The notes: a model not told the origin generated them from the sequence alone. A DNA stretch of 64,000 nt from Trileptium ribeirensis (GCA_030248225.1 JASANE010020269.1:1-64000), one strand, 5' to 3'. Positions 12,717 through 25,001 are shown, counted from the stretch's first letter. Program-made: numbers and translations.

Positions 12717-13292
12717 GTTGTAAGTGGTTTTATCTTACTTCCTAATATTATGCTTACTGCTATAAACAGTTCAAGGTTATTAATAACATTCCTTGCGTCT
12801 TCATATGTTATTATTTTGTAACCTGCCGTTTATTAGTTGGGTTAAGTTTATTAACACTTTGAGTTCAGTTTAAGGTTCAGTGAATTGAGTAGTTCCCTGG
12901 AAAGTGCACCATGAGAAAAATATACCCATTAGGGTTATAGGAATGCGTGAAACTGTGATTACTGTTTTAAATAGCTGTATGTTCGCAAAATTTTAATACA
13001 TACTAAGAGCCAAAAGAGGTGACTATTCGACTTTATGCTGAATATTCCGTACATATATATGCACATCACATATAAAACTTCAAATGACATCCTTATTAAG
13101 CTCATTGTTTAGACGAAAACGAAAAACTCGCTCACTTGGTTTTCTCTAATCGCTATGTAAGACAGTCAATAAATTGTTCGCCTGGCTCTATATTTAATCA
13201 CACTCTAGTATTTTATATAATTGTTAGTTCAAACTGCAACAAGACGCGTGCGCTATAGATTACACCACAGGTTACATTACAGCACACGGGAT

Positions 13293-13955
13293 GGTATTAA
13301 CTGTCCGAAAATAGTGTGAACTGTCCGAAATTATCCCATGTTTACATAATACACCAAGCACTTAGACAAACAATAACTGCTGTGTTAAACAAACAACACT
13401 GAATAATTCTTGTGTGCTCGCAGCGCAGACATTACATGAGTCCAGCACATTAGTCGCTTAGCATTAGGGAACCGAGTGTTCACTACATTTGTAATAGCGG
13501 CGGCGCCATCACCCAACACATAGTCAACGTCAAATTCGGGTAAGCCAAGTACCTCAGCGCGGCGAGATAACGAATTGACAAAATCCAAATATGTAGAGGT
13601 GCGTTCATCTGAGGAAACAATAGCCAGACCAACTGATAAACTCTTGTGCGGCTGCATCGCTACTGAAACTTTTTTCTTCAGCAAAATCCATATATAAAAC
13701 TAACTCGCATTAGAGTTATAAGACATGTATTTACTGAAATTCGCTCAAAACTGTGGCAAACTCCGAAAATGATTATTCAGTATAACTGTCATTGAACTGT
13801 CGTCTTTTACACTTTTCCAATCGTTGTCATCCATCATTTTACGGTGATTGGGGTGTAATCACTTTGTTTCTTAAATTCGGACAAGTAATACCATTTTCGG
13901 ACATTTAATACCGTTTTCGCACACGTAATACGTATTTTCGGACAGTTAATATTTT
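13293..13955. mobile_element. Mutator-like (MULE) element remnant with repeated termini
   Basis: The left end reads GGTATTAACTGTCCGAAAA with a second CTGTCCGAAA copy after it. The right end, read on the minus strand, starts ATATTAACTGTCCGAAAA and continues with three more units of about 20 bp (13,876-13,955). The termini are thus inverted repeats built of short tandem units. A transposase fragment lies between them. The span is about 660 bp, so this is an internally deleted copy. No clean 9-bp target duplication was found. Confidence 0.7.
13385..13684 (-). pseudogene. MULE transposase fragment
   Basis: About 99 codons, read with no stop, resemble the catalytic domain of Mutator-like transposases. 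KSLSVGLAIVSSDERTSTY matches the segment where family members describe peers of the LAIVSNEETESY type, and VLGDGAAAITNVVNTRFPNA followed by KRLMCWTHVM is the characteristic DGxxAI-FP-CWxH motif. The frame ends in a stop after HKNYSVLF, where a full transposase would go on for several hundred residues. There is no N-terminal zinc domain, so it is a fragment. Confidence 0.8.
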
Positions 13956-14514
13956 GCCACAACACACCTTTGGAAGCAGCTGCAAATCTAACGAAATTGT
14001 AGTCAATAATTTCTGTCATTTACTATAATTTTGATAATTTTATTTTACATGATAAAACTGATATAACGTGAGGGCATTTTCTCATTAAATATGTTGACAA
14101 GGGTTTTCTCTAAATTCTGCCGGAAATTTTGTTGCGCTAGATTTTCCCCATTAAATTTGCTTTGTAACGACTAATGTGATAATTAAATTTGCTTGCCGTC
14201 AAATTTAGATAGGAGCATTCGTATGCGGTGTATAAACAGTTCATTCTTGTGATGAGTCGCGTTTAAAATATTTGGCCCTGACCGGTTAAATACACAATCC
14301 CTGTCCAAGTTTTGAAAATACATTTGCATTAACTGTAAAGGAACCTGGAAAATAAATTGCGCATAGGTCAGCACATTATACTTCGCCTTTAAACAAACAA
14401 TTAAATAACTGAACATATCATTGCTCCGTTAAAAAGATTAATGGCTATTCTGAGAACAGAGACACGATATTGGATGTGGGATGCGACGACAGTGCAAAGA
14501 AATTTTTCGCCTAA

Positions 14515-14645
14515 ATAATACATGCTCGAGGTACGACGTTCCAGGGAATGGGGACTGCCGGATCATCAGCTGGTGAGGAGGCAGTCGGCCTTCGGCCTCT
14601 CCCAGTGGGGTGCAGTGCCCCAGGGGCATAATCCCACCTGTATCC
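14515..14645 (-). repeat. GC-rich repeat, copy 1
   Basis: A GC-rich island in A+T-rich surroundings. On the minus strand it reads CCTGGGGC...CCCCACTGGG... and ends ACCTCGAGCATGTA. The plus strand at about 19,590-19,700 has the same order, from CTGGGGCGCC to ACCTCGAGCATGTA. The translations share LG..TPL, PP and LEHV. They are probably relics of one element, of unknown type. Confidence 0.5.
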
Positions 14646-17428
14646 CATATGAGCATATATGATATAGCTGCTCAAAAACATATGCATTTTCGATGTTAAA
14701 AATTTTAATTCAGCATTTGAACAATTTTCAGCTGCAACTGAAATGCTATATGTGCCAATGCCATGCAACATAATCAGCAAATTTGCAGCAAACATAAAAG
14801 TTAGCTTGTGGCCGTCAAAGTATCCGTGGATCCAGTAATGGATAATTAAACAAATCTAAATAGTGGTATATTATAAGATGGGCTGTTACAAATAAGGAGG
14901 GCAGCGTGCTGATGTTTCACTTAGTCGAACAGCTAAACTAGCATTGATGACGTTGCGTAGTTTTGCGATAAGCGGGCTAAAGTTCAAGTAAGTGAAATTA
15001 TAGAAACAATTGCCAAAGCTATAGATAGAGGAGTTTAGGAATATGTTAACATAAAAAACATGAGACTTGTAGAAAATTTCGTTCAAATCCAAAAAATGTA
15101 TAATTGCAGTAGCCATGACAATAAAGGGTTTGATCTTCTCCCATTACCAAAATATTAATTGAAAGGGAGCGAGCGGAGTTTTCACAGACGGCGCTAAGGG
15201 GAAAATCGCGAAAATTTTTTCCCCTGTCTGTTGCTGTCATTCATAAATAATCTTCGGATGGACGGATCTCCATAAATTTATTGTTCGGTAGCACAAGTGA
15301 TGAGGATGTTCAGTGTATTCAAACGATAACAACTCCGACCCCATCTGCCGAGTCAAAACGACAAAAGTACAGGTTTTTAAAGGTTCTTTGTCGAATCTGG
15401 CCATATGGGTGTCGGTGTTTCTCAGGCTATATCTCGCTACACAAGCTTCACATCGAAAAATCTTGACAATCATACAGAATCAGCTCATCGAGATATACAA
15501 CTCGTGTTCAACACGAAATTTTTGTGGGACCATTCCCTGCGCCACTGTGGGCCCGAATATAACTTTGCCTTTGTCAGAAATAGCGATTTTTCAAATTTCA
15601 ATATGTTATTACGTAATTTCGCTTTAGAATGAGTTCCCACTTGGTTATGATCCACAGAGATTTTTCTAAAGGCTGGTTACAATGATTTGGTTATCTAGAA
15701 TCCAGCGTGCATATTTCATATTGTTTTCAATGTGTTTACAATCAATGAACCGGGTGTCTAGAATATAGTTTATCTGCGGTAGCTTGGTTACATATTACTT
15801 TCAGATATATCTATATATAATAAATATATAAACTAACATAAACATGTTCATGTATTAGTCATATATTACATAGGCAATTATATACTTCATGTATACATGT
15901 ATAAGTGCCTCTCAAGTTTCAAGGCGTTACGTCCCCGCAATTAAGACAGCAACGGGAGGGATAAGAGTTTTGGTTTAAACGTCGTTTCGATAAGGGCACG
16001 CTAAGTTGCAGAGTCAAATTATGTTCCTTCAGTAGCATCTCCGGAACGTATTGTCAAATTTCAAATAAATTGCGGGGCACAAACTGCACACCCAGGATCT
16101 GATGGATTGTGTTAGACAAAACTAGGACTGCTTATAGCCTAACCATATATACCCACGTGATCATTCAAATATATTTAGTTATGTACACTTATGAATTTAT
16201 CCTATATTCTTAAACATACGTATTTCCATATGTACATACCGTTTTCTAACAAATACTTAAATGTCACAATATAAATTATATTGTATCTTCAACATAATGT
16301 AATAAAAGTTACAATGGAATTTCAATCTCCAGAGACCATCGGAAAACCTGCTATACTTACAGGCCATTCCGGATAGGACAATATAAGTGAGATATTTTGA
16401 TGCCCGATTGCTACTGAAATTCCGGGCCCGTAACCCATTGTCGTTAATAGCACCTAAATGATTAGACACGGTCGAAAAACAGCCGTTATCGAGACGGCTA
16501 AATAGCACACACATAAGTGACAGGTGTTTTGGCGGACAACCGGAAATCAATATTGATGAAATCTAGGAAACCAAGGTTTTGCGAGCTAACAATTTATATT
16601 TTGCTCCAAAACCATCATGAATTTATTTGCAATTATCGTCTGCAACGATGATTTGCATAAATCCTTGATATGCATGTGATGTTGAGTAGTGAATTCGTCC
16701 TAAACATCACAAAAGAACTCAAAGAAGATCAAGAGTTCACAACGCTATTTCGATCAATATTGCTGTTACGGCCTGTAATGTCAAATGTCCATCCTGTAGG
16801 TAACGAGAGGGGTCATACCTACAATACTAAAGGCTGCATCAGCTTCTATCATACGAAAAAATAGGTTAATCAATTCAAATTTTAGACCGAAAACAATCGA
16901 CGTTTAACAGCATTATACATAACTGATGAAGTTTTGATTCGTGACTTTATCAATCTCCGTACACGCAATAGCCTCTTTATTAATCTAAATGATGGCAAAA
17001 TTCTGAACTAACTTCTCGCTCTATGTCATAATACGGAATTCGTGTTTTAGTAGAAATCACATATTCCACTGCTGTTTTACAAGCTGCACTAGAATATCGA
17101 TCCTTCGTAATACGAAGAGTGCATAATAGAAGAGAATATAACTTCCGAGCACTTTTTAAGCCAAGTTTGATTACTTGGGTATTTTCAGCCTCTCCTTGAC
17201 CTCATTTTTGAGGGCCTTCATGCACTGACCTTCCGGTTTGTAAAGGGGTTTTTAAACCGGACCTCCCTCCACCTTCCACAGGTTATGAGGAAGCATGCCA
17301 GTCTCCCAGTTTAAGAGGACAGACAAACAATTGCTGTAATAGGTTTTTCCAATGCACCACCCTAAAACTCTGAGTCTGACACACACCCTTAAAGTTAGGG
17401 AGAGGGTGAGTTCTCCCTCACCCTGAAA
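14646..17428. other. No gene recognised
   Basis: Short open frames overlap on both strands at 15,237-15,632, none with a recognised domain. A GAGCGAGCGGAG stretch near 15,168 followed by CCCCTGTCTGTTGCTGTC resembles the tail of R1-type repeats. The rest is A+T-rich with no structure that I can name. Confidence 0.5.
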
Positions 17429-17650
17429 GCTCAATTTGTAGATGTTGTCGTGCCAGTTGCGTCACTTTCTGGGTGGTGACATGCCCGTTGCACTAATTTG
17501 CATATGCTGGCTCACCAGTTGCACCATTTGCAGATGATAGCATGCCAGTTGCACTAATTTATAGATGGTGCCATGTCAGCTGCACTAATGTATAGATGGT
17601 GGAATGGCAGCTGCACCAATGTTAACAAGCAGCGAGTAACGGGCGTGCCA
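17429..17650 (+). repeat. 31-bp minisatellite, about six units
   Basis: Units start G(T/C)TGCACTAATTT.TAGATG and end with TG(C/T)CA. Full units begin at about 17,456, 17,487, 17,518, 17,548 and 17,579, nearly all 31 bp long, with a partial unit before and a degenerate one after. Units differ at several positions, so the array is old. Confidence 0.85.
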
Positions 17651-19587
17651 GCATTTACAGTTTGGTGCATTTGGCGTCCCAGCTCCCAAAGAGTGTACAG
17701 TTGATGCACGCAAATTAATGTGAATTATGCATCACATACTCTTCCGTTATGCACTCTTTGTAGTATTATGCGTTACAGAATTTGACAAGGGCAAAGCATT
17801 ACCGCAGGTAAAACTCATAAAAGTAATTACACAAAGCATCCAGTGACATTATGCAACAAAAATGCGTGTAGCACATAACATATTGAAGCGGTGCAATACA
17901 TCCATATCAAACTGTGTATGCGGTATCTCTTTATGCACCAACAATCTCAATGTGCGCATGTTTCGTAGCAAACTGAACAATATTTTACTGTTACAGAGCA
18001 TATGCTAAAATCCTAGGCTTTCAACAGGCCCAAAAAATGGAAATTTAAATGGGGATATGATAAATCTCCCGAAAAATCTAGAGTTGCGGCGCCACAAAAT
18101 TCCATGTTTTGGCACAAGTTTTTGCTGAATGCGCTCATTTTAAACAGTAACGGCATGTAGGGGTCGTAACTCATAGTTCACCAGTAATAATTAATTACTC
18201 TTAGACCCGATACAATGCACTTGTCCGTCCCATATTTTAGTTTTAGTTGTTTCCTGTGGAAACTGAACGAAAATCATACACACGATGAACTATTAGAAGT
18301 ATGTTTGGGGCAAATACGGACGACTTTGGAGGCTGACTTGAGGGAAAAAATTTGGAGATTTTGGAGAGAGGGGTCGGGAATTGTTGAGCAGGCTGTCCAC
18401 GCCAGTACAATGGATAGGGCAAATGAAAAAAAAACAATGAAACTATCTCTCAAGTTAGCTGTAGTACGGCATGCATTTCCAAATATTCAATGTCATTACG
18501 CAGGCCTAGTTGCGTATGTCCACAATACCCGTCGTGCACTGCAATACTCCTTCGCGTTTCCCTCACACAGTTTGTGCTAAGTTCACAAAATAACAGTTGA
18601 AATCATAAAAATGATAACATCACGTCACAATAGGCACAACACAGTCATTGCGATGAAAACACTCTACTTATAAAATTTAACAAACACGTTGTCTAATCTG
18701 ATTCCTCTTCGTCGACCTGGCGCATGCAGCTACATGGACGGTACTTTCTATAGTATAAAAACAAAAATCAACGTTACTACTGCATAGATATTTTATAATT
18801 ATGGTTTATTTGAATTATGGCCGGTTACAATCTGTAAATTGAATCAAAACTAATTAAATAATATAACACTCTCCATTGCAACCGTCTATCTTCAGTCAAA
18901 CAAAAATACGTACATCATTTTACGTATAAATGTTTGTCGAATAAGCAAATTCGTTAACATAATCTCAAATAATTGCATTATGCTGGTTGTTATATGCTAG
19001 CCTTCAGTAAACACAAACATAAAACTAGGCTCGAGAGACAGGCTGAAGCGAAACTAGTGTGATTTCATCTATTTATGTTGTCATCCAATTTAATCACCTG
19101 TATCAAGTTTTGTGTTTGATGCATATGCATGCCTCCCTAAAATCTCTGGAACTCCTGAAGCCTTATAATGCTGGTCTGATAATAGTTACGAAACACCACT
19201 TCTGTGTCACAAAACCTAGAATAGCTTATCTAAACTCGTAGAAAATAAAGTATAACCAAATTAGTGGCGACAGATTAGTTTTTAGGCTAAATCAGGCTCG
19301 CCAATCGTCGATCTTAAACCTCTCGGTAAGACATAGCACAGTCATGTTGGATTCTAGAATCCCACACTATCATAGTTCACAGCGCTGGAAAACCGCTTTA
19401 AATGATTGGAACGCAATATATATGCAAACCGAAAACATACATTCACGCTCAGAAATAAACGGAAATTCCTCGCGAAACACTCGCAAATAGCTATTCAACA
19501 GCTGTAAATTTTTACGAACTGTTCGCAAAAATTGCTTTTATTTCTAAACGTGATTGTACGTACTATATTACTAATGCTCATTGCGAT
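17651..19587. other. No gene recognised
   Basis: ATGCAC text recurs at 17,640-17,950. A 121-codon open frame at 18,215-18,580 has no recognisable domain. The remainder is A+T-rich with nothing that I can identify. Confidence 0.5.
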
Positions 19588-19700
19588 TAGGGTTACTGTC
19601 CTGGGGCGCCGGACCACACCCCTGGAAGCGCCGCACTACATCCCCCCTGAGGCCGCCCCCCAAGACCAGACTACTCGCCCGGACCTCGAGCATGTAATAC
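19588..19700 (+). repeat. GC-rich repeat, copy 2
   Basis: A GC-rich island related to 14,515-14,645 on the opposite strand; both end in ACCTCGAGCATGTA. It is open in one frame (within 19,532-19,732) without a known domain. Confidence 0.5.
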
Positions 19701-19794
19701 CGTGTACAAGTGAAACAACTAGAACGATATAAAATATTCGCGCTGTAGTCCAGATAAGCAAATAATCGTGCTCATCATACGGTAAAACAAACTA

Positions 19795-19985
19795 TAATCT
19801 GCAAATCGGGTTCATCAGCCCTAAACCAATTGAACACAACCGTTTGAAAAGGCATGAAATTTTCATGTAGGACTACTGATATCCAAACCATGGTATGCAT
19901 CGTGCCGAAAAATCTATATACAGACCATTCTTGATGCCTGTATTTAATATATAACGAAACAAATGAAGACAGACTGCAAAAATTA
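19795..19985 (+). repeat. Satellite-like unit, about 190 bp
   Basis: Shares AAATCGGGTTCA, AAAAGGCATGAAAT, CCGAAAAATCT and ATTCTTGATGCC, in the same order, with units at 25,845-26,560. It is a single copy here. Confidence 0.55.
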
Positions 19986-20060
19986 AGGCAATCGAAAACG
20001 ATCGAAATTTCGTTCAACAGAAAATAATCGAGATTTTATAACTTTGAATTTATTTACGAT

Positions 20061-20144
20061 AAATCGGAATTAAACGGAATTTCGTTCAATCTAAAACGGA
20101 TGACATTTCGTTTAATCTAAATCGAATGAAATTTCGTTTAGTCA
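20061..20144 (+). repeat. Short tandem repeat, three units of about 26-30 bp
   Basis: Units carry ATTTCGTT(C/T)A(A/G)TC preceded by AAACGGA or AATCGAATG. Nothing else is encoded nearby. Confidence 0.65.
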
Positions 20145-20270
20145 AAATTTAGATCGCTTATTTTGCACTTTCTGGCCGTGACTACATTTTGCACACATGC
20201 TTCTTCGAACGTAAAACCCTTAAACACTCTCAAACGTATAACATAATAAAGTTGTGTACTAAACAACACC

Positions 20271-20769
20271 AGTCGTAGTGGAACTACATTTTTTGAGCGG
20301 AGTGACGGCATTAGTAATATGAACGAACCAATGTCTTGGGAATATATTATTACTTAGACAACAATGAGTAAATCAAAGAATAGTTTTATTCCGTTCGAAC
20401 GAAAAGCAAGACAAAGGAAGTCACGTGACTTATACAGCACGGTGATGAATGGTAATCGAAGCACAGCAATGAAATCATAGGACACGGAGTCTGAAAATAA
20501 TTTTGCCTATAACATTCGTACTACACTATTCCTGTATGTACAATGCACTAGCTAATTAGCTTAATTAATGATAAAATTGGCAAGTTGCCAAACTTCTAAA
20601 ATATCAGGTGCAGATACTCATATGATAAGCTTTCAAACAAACAAAAGTTTTTTAAAATAGGTTCAGTGGTTCTTGAGATCCATGAAAGAGTAACGGACGA
20701 ACGAACATCGACTTTTTTGCTCCCAGACAGAAAATAAAAACGCTTCGCTCGATCGCCTCGCTTCGCTCA
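20271..20769 (+). repeat. Dispersed repeat R1, copy B
   Basis: Starts CGTAGTGGAACTACATTTT and ends CGCTTCGCTCGATCGCCTCG. The middle is diverged or replaced, but AATATCAGGTGCAGA, AAGCTTTCAAAC and GTTCAGTGGTTCTTGAGATCC are kept in order. It ends 10 bp before the target duplication of the large DNA transposon. Confidence 0.75.
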
Positions 20770-21207
20770 AAAATCATCGTATTCAGTAGCGCTAGGTGAT
20801 ATCCGCATACGACTACATATCCGGATATTATCTGCGACGCCGGAATAATCCGGATATCTCAACATTGCATTTCGTGACAAGGTACAAAATTTTACGGGTA
20901 GAGAACGACAAAACCGCGTGATTTGAGAATGTCAAAATAACGCTGTTTACAGATATGCTTTAGCGTGAACATCTGGGGAGAGATTTTTGTCGTTATCGGC
21001 CCTTAATTTGATCGTAGCGGATTACTGGTCAGTTGGAAACCCAAAATACTTCATTTCCAAAACTATAGATTGTGACTTTTTTGCACTGCCCTTCACCCTT
21101 GTGGCTGACCATTGCATGATGGCCTGTGGGCAATGGGTAGGAAGGAAGCGATCTAAAGTTGAAAATACTTAAGTGGGAAGAAACCGCTCTAGATCTATAG
21201 CTCTCAG

Positions 21208-22150
21208 TTCGATGCTAAAATAAGTTGCGAGTTCGTTAGTAAGGAAAATAAGCAGTCACCAATAGATCATACATAGGCGAGGTCCGAAGGATCAGGGGGA
21301 TTAGCAGGTCGGCAGTCGTCAGAGGAGTTAAATTTTTGGGACCAAAAATATTTGCCAATTTTCCCCACAATTTTAGCCTATTGGCGCGCGGGGTGGGTGA
21401 AATGCGAAGCCTCAGGTGTGATCGAGTTACCACTCACGGGGTTCGGCGAGGCCACGAGGGCGCTGGTGAGGTCCGACGCCTCAGGGTGGTATAAAGCCCA
21501 TCTTTCCTTAGTTTTGAGCATACTTAGATTTAGACGCCAGTTTGATGTTAAAATATGTTGCGAGTATGTTAGTAAGGAAAATACGGAGTTACCAATAGAT
21601 CATACATAGGGAAGCCCGAACTCTCATGAGGATCAGCCAGTCGGAGGGCCGTCAGGGGTGATAAATTTCTGAAATATTTTGGGACAAAAAACTAATATTT
21701 GCCAATAATTTTCTCCAATCTCTGCCAATTTTCGCCACAACTTTAGCCTCAGGGGAAAAAATCCCGTTGTCCCATGTTCTCGAGAATACTTTGTCCTATA
21801 TGCCAGTTCGATGGTAAAATAAGTTGCGAGTTCGTAAGTAAGGAAAATAATGAGCCAGCAATAGACCGTACATATGCCGGTTCCGAAGTCTTGGGGGTAG
21901 CGGATGCTTCGGGGGATCAGCCGGTCGTCAGGGGATAAATTTTTGAAACTTTGGCACCCAAAATTTTATTTTTTTACCAATTTTCTGCCCATTTTTGCTA
22001 AATTTTCCCTATCTTTGCCAATTTCCCCCACGATTTTAGACACGCGGGGGTGGGTGAGATTAGAAGCCTCAGGGGTGATAGGGCTAGGGGATCGGCGAGG
22101 CAGCGAAAAGGGGCGAGGGTAAGCCCAGCGCGTTAGGGGTAATAATCCCC
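21208..22150 (+). repeat. R3 tandem array, three units of about 270-330 bp
   Basis: Units begin at about 21,208, 21,540 and 21,806 with GTTCGATG.TAAAATAAGTTG followed by AGTAAGGAAAATA, then CAATAGATCATACATA, a GC-rich GATCAG..GTCGTCAGGGG stretch, runs of TTTGCCAATTTTC and AGCCTCAGG. Spacings are 332 and 266 bp. Unit 1 and unit 3 keep the GGGGTGGGTGA segment that unit 2 has lost. Confidence 0.8.
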
Positions 22151-22999
22151 TATCCCCCTATGAGCATGTATGCCAATTATGTATCGATCTACCGGCGGTA
22201 GGATAACTTGTAAAAGTTGTGTCAGTTTCCTAGGGCAGACGTGTTTGCCCCTCAGGCAGAGTGAAATTGGTTAGGCGTGGATAATTCTGTCAACGTTTTC
22301 AGAATGTGCCCTCAATATCCAGTGTTTATTTGAAGCAATCGCGACATTTTATCTTTAAACAAGCAGGGTCAGGGTGGACAAACATGTAGCGGCAGATAAC
22401 GTAACCGAACTTAGGCAAGCGTAACAGTGTTAATGGTGTCCGGTAACCAAGAAACTAAAGAAGACTAAGGTAGCTATGGCATAGCGGTCTTTGATCACGC
22501 AACGACAGAAGCTAAACTATGTACCGCAACTTAGTTAAGCCTTACTGGTCTAAGAAAATATTTATCTTACTGTCATGAAACGTTTCATTAACCTCAGCCT
22601 GCACCATAGCGATAGCAGCGGGGTCACGGCTAGAAAAGCTACGGATGAAAGTCAAAATTCATGAATTTTTTAGTTGAGTCGGGTTATTTATAACAGAAAC
22701 ATCCGTCTAAATTTGCCCTTTTTCAGACATAGGCTTTTTTGCGAGTCGCAGATGTTGCTTTTTAATCTTGCGTTAATTTTTTGATTATCCATATTTCTGA
22801 AATTTACCTTTGGTGTTGCAGATTATAATCGGGATAATAGTTTAAATGAAAAAACCTGCACTGTACGTATCGCGGTGATAAAGGTGCTCATGGCATTTAC
22901 CTCAACATGGTCAATCCTGTTTTTGACCACGATGGTCCTATTTTGGTCGCAATAGCCCACTATTTCATGAAATAATTTGCATTTCGACTATCGTTGAAC

Positions 23000-23068
23000 A
23001 AAATGTCAACGGACCCGAGCCATTTTCGTTAGAGTTGCGCCCGCTAACCACTGAGCTACTACGACGCC
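23000..23068 (-). other. tRNA-like head of a SINE (decayed)
   Basis: The minus strand reads GGCGTCGTAGTAGCTCAGTG then GTTAGCGGGCGC, a near-perfect A box of a tRNA-type RNA polymerase III promoter. GGCTCGGGTCCG, about 35 bases on, stands where the B box should be. The anticodon stem does not pair and the T loop lacks TTCGA, so it is not a working tRNA gene. It lies inside the hAT-like element. Confidence 0.55.
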
Positions 23069-23458
23069 ATTGCCCTGATGCTTAATGCTCCTCGCAACCC
23101 CTGAGTTAATAGAAATACGCGGTCAAACGTACGTTACGCAACGAACTAAGATGATGCAGTACGTTGTATTAAGTTGGACAAAAGCAACTATATACTTTAA
23201 AAAGTTAAGAGTTTTCTGTACTGCATTAAAATATTTTACGTATCGGTTTCACGAATTTTAACCACTAAAGAAAGGCAATTACATAGCCATACAAAATTTA
23301 CACCACCTCCAACTGCAAAAGATTCGACAAATTTCCCGTACGCCTTTGTCAGATGCACATGCTCTGTGGTTTGTAGAGTTTCAGCACGCTAACTATATTT
23401 TGTATATCTTTTTAGACTGTATTAATATGCTTACTACGTACGTTGATATTTAAGTTAT

Positions 23459-23910
23459 TAGTCGGTAGTGGAACTACATTTGTGAGCGGAGCTTGGGCTG
23501 TGGCATTACGAATGTCCTCAATTTTATGTTCTTCAAATAACTACATTGCATAGGGCTTTATCATTGGTAAAAATATTATATTTGAATTCTTCGACCCAAA
23601 AAACCCTATAATGGTTTGATCGAAACGATTCTATTTCAATAAATAACACAAATATTGCAAAATTCGCTATTTTAGCTGCATAAAATTAACTAATTAGCTA
23701 ATTGCTAATTAACCACTCAAAAATTTTTTAATCCCAAATATCAGGTGCACACTCTGACATGATAGGCTTTCAAACAAAAAAAGGTTTTTAAGATCCGTCC
23801 AGTGGTTCTTGAGATCCGTCGGACCGAACGAACGAACGGACGGACATCGACCTTTTTACTCCCAGACAGAAAACAAAAACGCTTCGCTCGGCTTCGCCGA
23901 GCTCCGCTCA
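23459..23910 (+). repeat. Dispersed repeat R1, copy C
   Basis: Nearly colinear with copy A over its whole length, from GTCGGTAGTGGAACTACATT through the GAACGAACGGACGGAC tract, and extends to a GC-rich tail GCTTCGCTCGGCTTCGCCGA. The tail can fold on itself. This is the best-preserved copy. Confidence 0.85.
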
Positions 23911-24374
23911 ATGAGAAGATTTCTTATTACGCATGATCCAAAGCAAACGCAATAAAATTTATTAGGAAACCCAATGTCTCCGAATCCGAAACTGCTATGG
24001 GTCCAGCAAACGTTTTTTGGGGCCACGTAAAAACATTTGGGTCCAGACCCGCCTGTAGACCCAAAAAAAACCTTGAACTATTACACGAAATGCTGTTCGC
24101 TAAAAATTAAACACTGTTTACACAAATAAGCTTGTTACACTGCAAATATTGGTGCGAAAGGCACCTTATCAAATGATCAATGTTTGTTTATGCCTCAAAT
24201 CCGTAATCATAAAATACACATGCAATAGTGAATAGAAAAGTCTGGTATCAGTGTAGGGAATTTAAATAAAAGCTTGAAATTTTAGGATATGTGTGTTCAT
24301 ATCCGGATTATTGATATATCCCACAATTTTACCTGGATATGGTAAACCATATCCTGTCCATCACTAGTATTCAG

Positions 24375-25001
24375 CATGGTTGATAACCGTATAGACGCTC
24401 ATACTAAATTTGAAAGCGATAACAACCCACACTGCACGATATTAGAATTTTTAAATGCTCGTATCACAGATTTGTACACATCCTGTAGAATGTATATAGT
24501 GATGATAGCATTGCAGCAAGCTTTTTTCAATTTTTCAAACAATAGACTAGGTTTGCGTACTGATTAACAGCATGGCAAATATAACCCAGCAAAGTGTACA
24601 TATCCTGTCAGAAATGATCTCTGTTAGTTCGAGACTGTTGCTTCGTAGACTGACCGAATTGACATATGCTCGAATTGTGTTCGATACTGTGTGTTTGTTA
24701 AATGTAATCGAACGTTTAAACAAAAAGACAAAAATTGCGTTAATATATATTAAAAATGTTAACGTGCGAAACTGTCCGAAATACGTTCGAAAAATTGTTT
24801 TGCTGTAGAAATTGTTCAAGAGGTGTTGATGTCAGCTTGGAGACAGTTCCTTCGAATCCTGAGTCATTTCTGGCATGAACCGTGTGTTACAACAACTTGT
24901 TTGTCCATGTTAACCGATCAAACAGCCAATCCGCCAACAAACCTATTTTTAATACGTTAATTTTTCTAGCTATTGATGACATCACAGCGTATACAATTGT
25001 G
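24375..25001. other. Downstream flank of JMJD6; nothing else recognised
   Basis: If JMJD6 ends at 25,004, its 3' UTR lies here. Several short open frames occur on both strands (for example 24,376-24,567 plus) without recognisable domains. Confidence 0.5.
24948..24953 (-). promoter_or_regulatory. Possible JMJD6 polyadenylation signal (ATTAAA)
   Basis: The minus strand reads ATTAAA about 50 bases after the read-through stop codon at 25,002. It is a common variant hexamer and would serve the unspliced C-terminal form. Such hexamers are frequent in A+T-rich DNA, so this rests on position only. Confidence 0.3.

Larger units (their letters stand above)
20787..24366. mobile_element. hAT-like DNA transposon with 8-bp target duplication
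   Basis: Exact copies of GTATTCAG flank this 3,580-bp element at 20,779-20,786 and 24,367-24,374. Its ends are imperfect inverted repeats, TAGCGCTAGGTGATATCC on the left and, on the minus strand, TAGTGATGGACAGGATATGG on the right. Both subterminal regions carry ATCCGGAT(A)T motifs. An 8-bp duplication and TAG(N)GATGG ends fit hAT. No transposase frame remains. The interior holds a tandem array, a tRNA-like SINE head and an R1 copy, so the element is non-autonomous and built up from other repeats. Confidence 0.85.

Noticed and set aside
18215..18580. 121-codon plus-strand open frame
   Set aside because: It is fairly long and hydrophilic, but no domain, homologue or splice context was recognised, and GGGAAAAAATTTGG-type runs suggest repeat-derived sequence.
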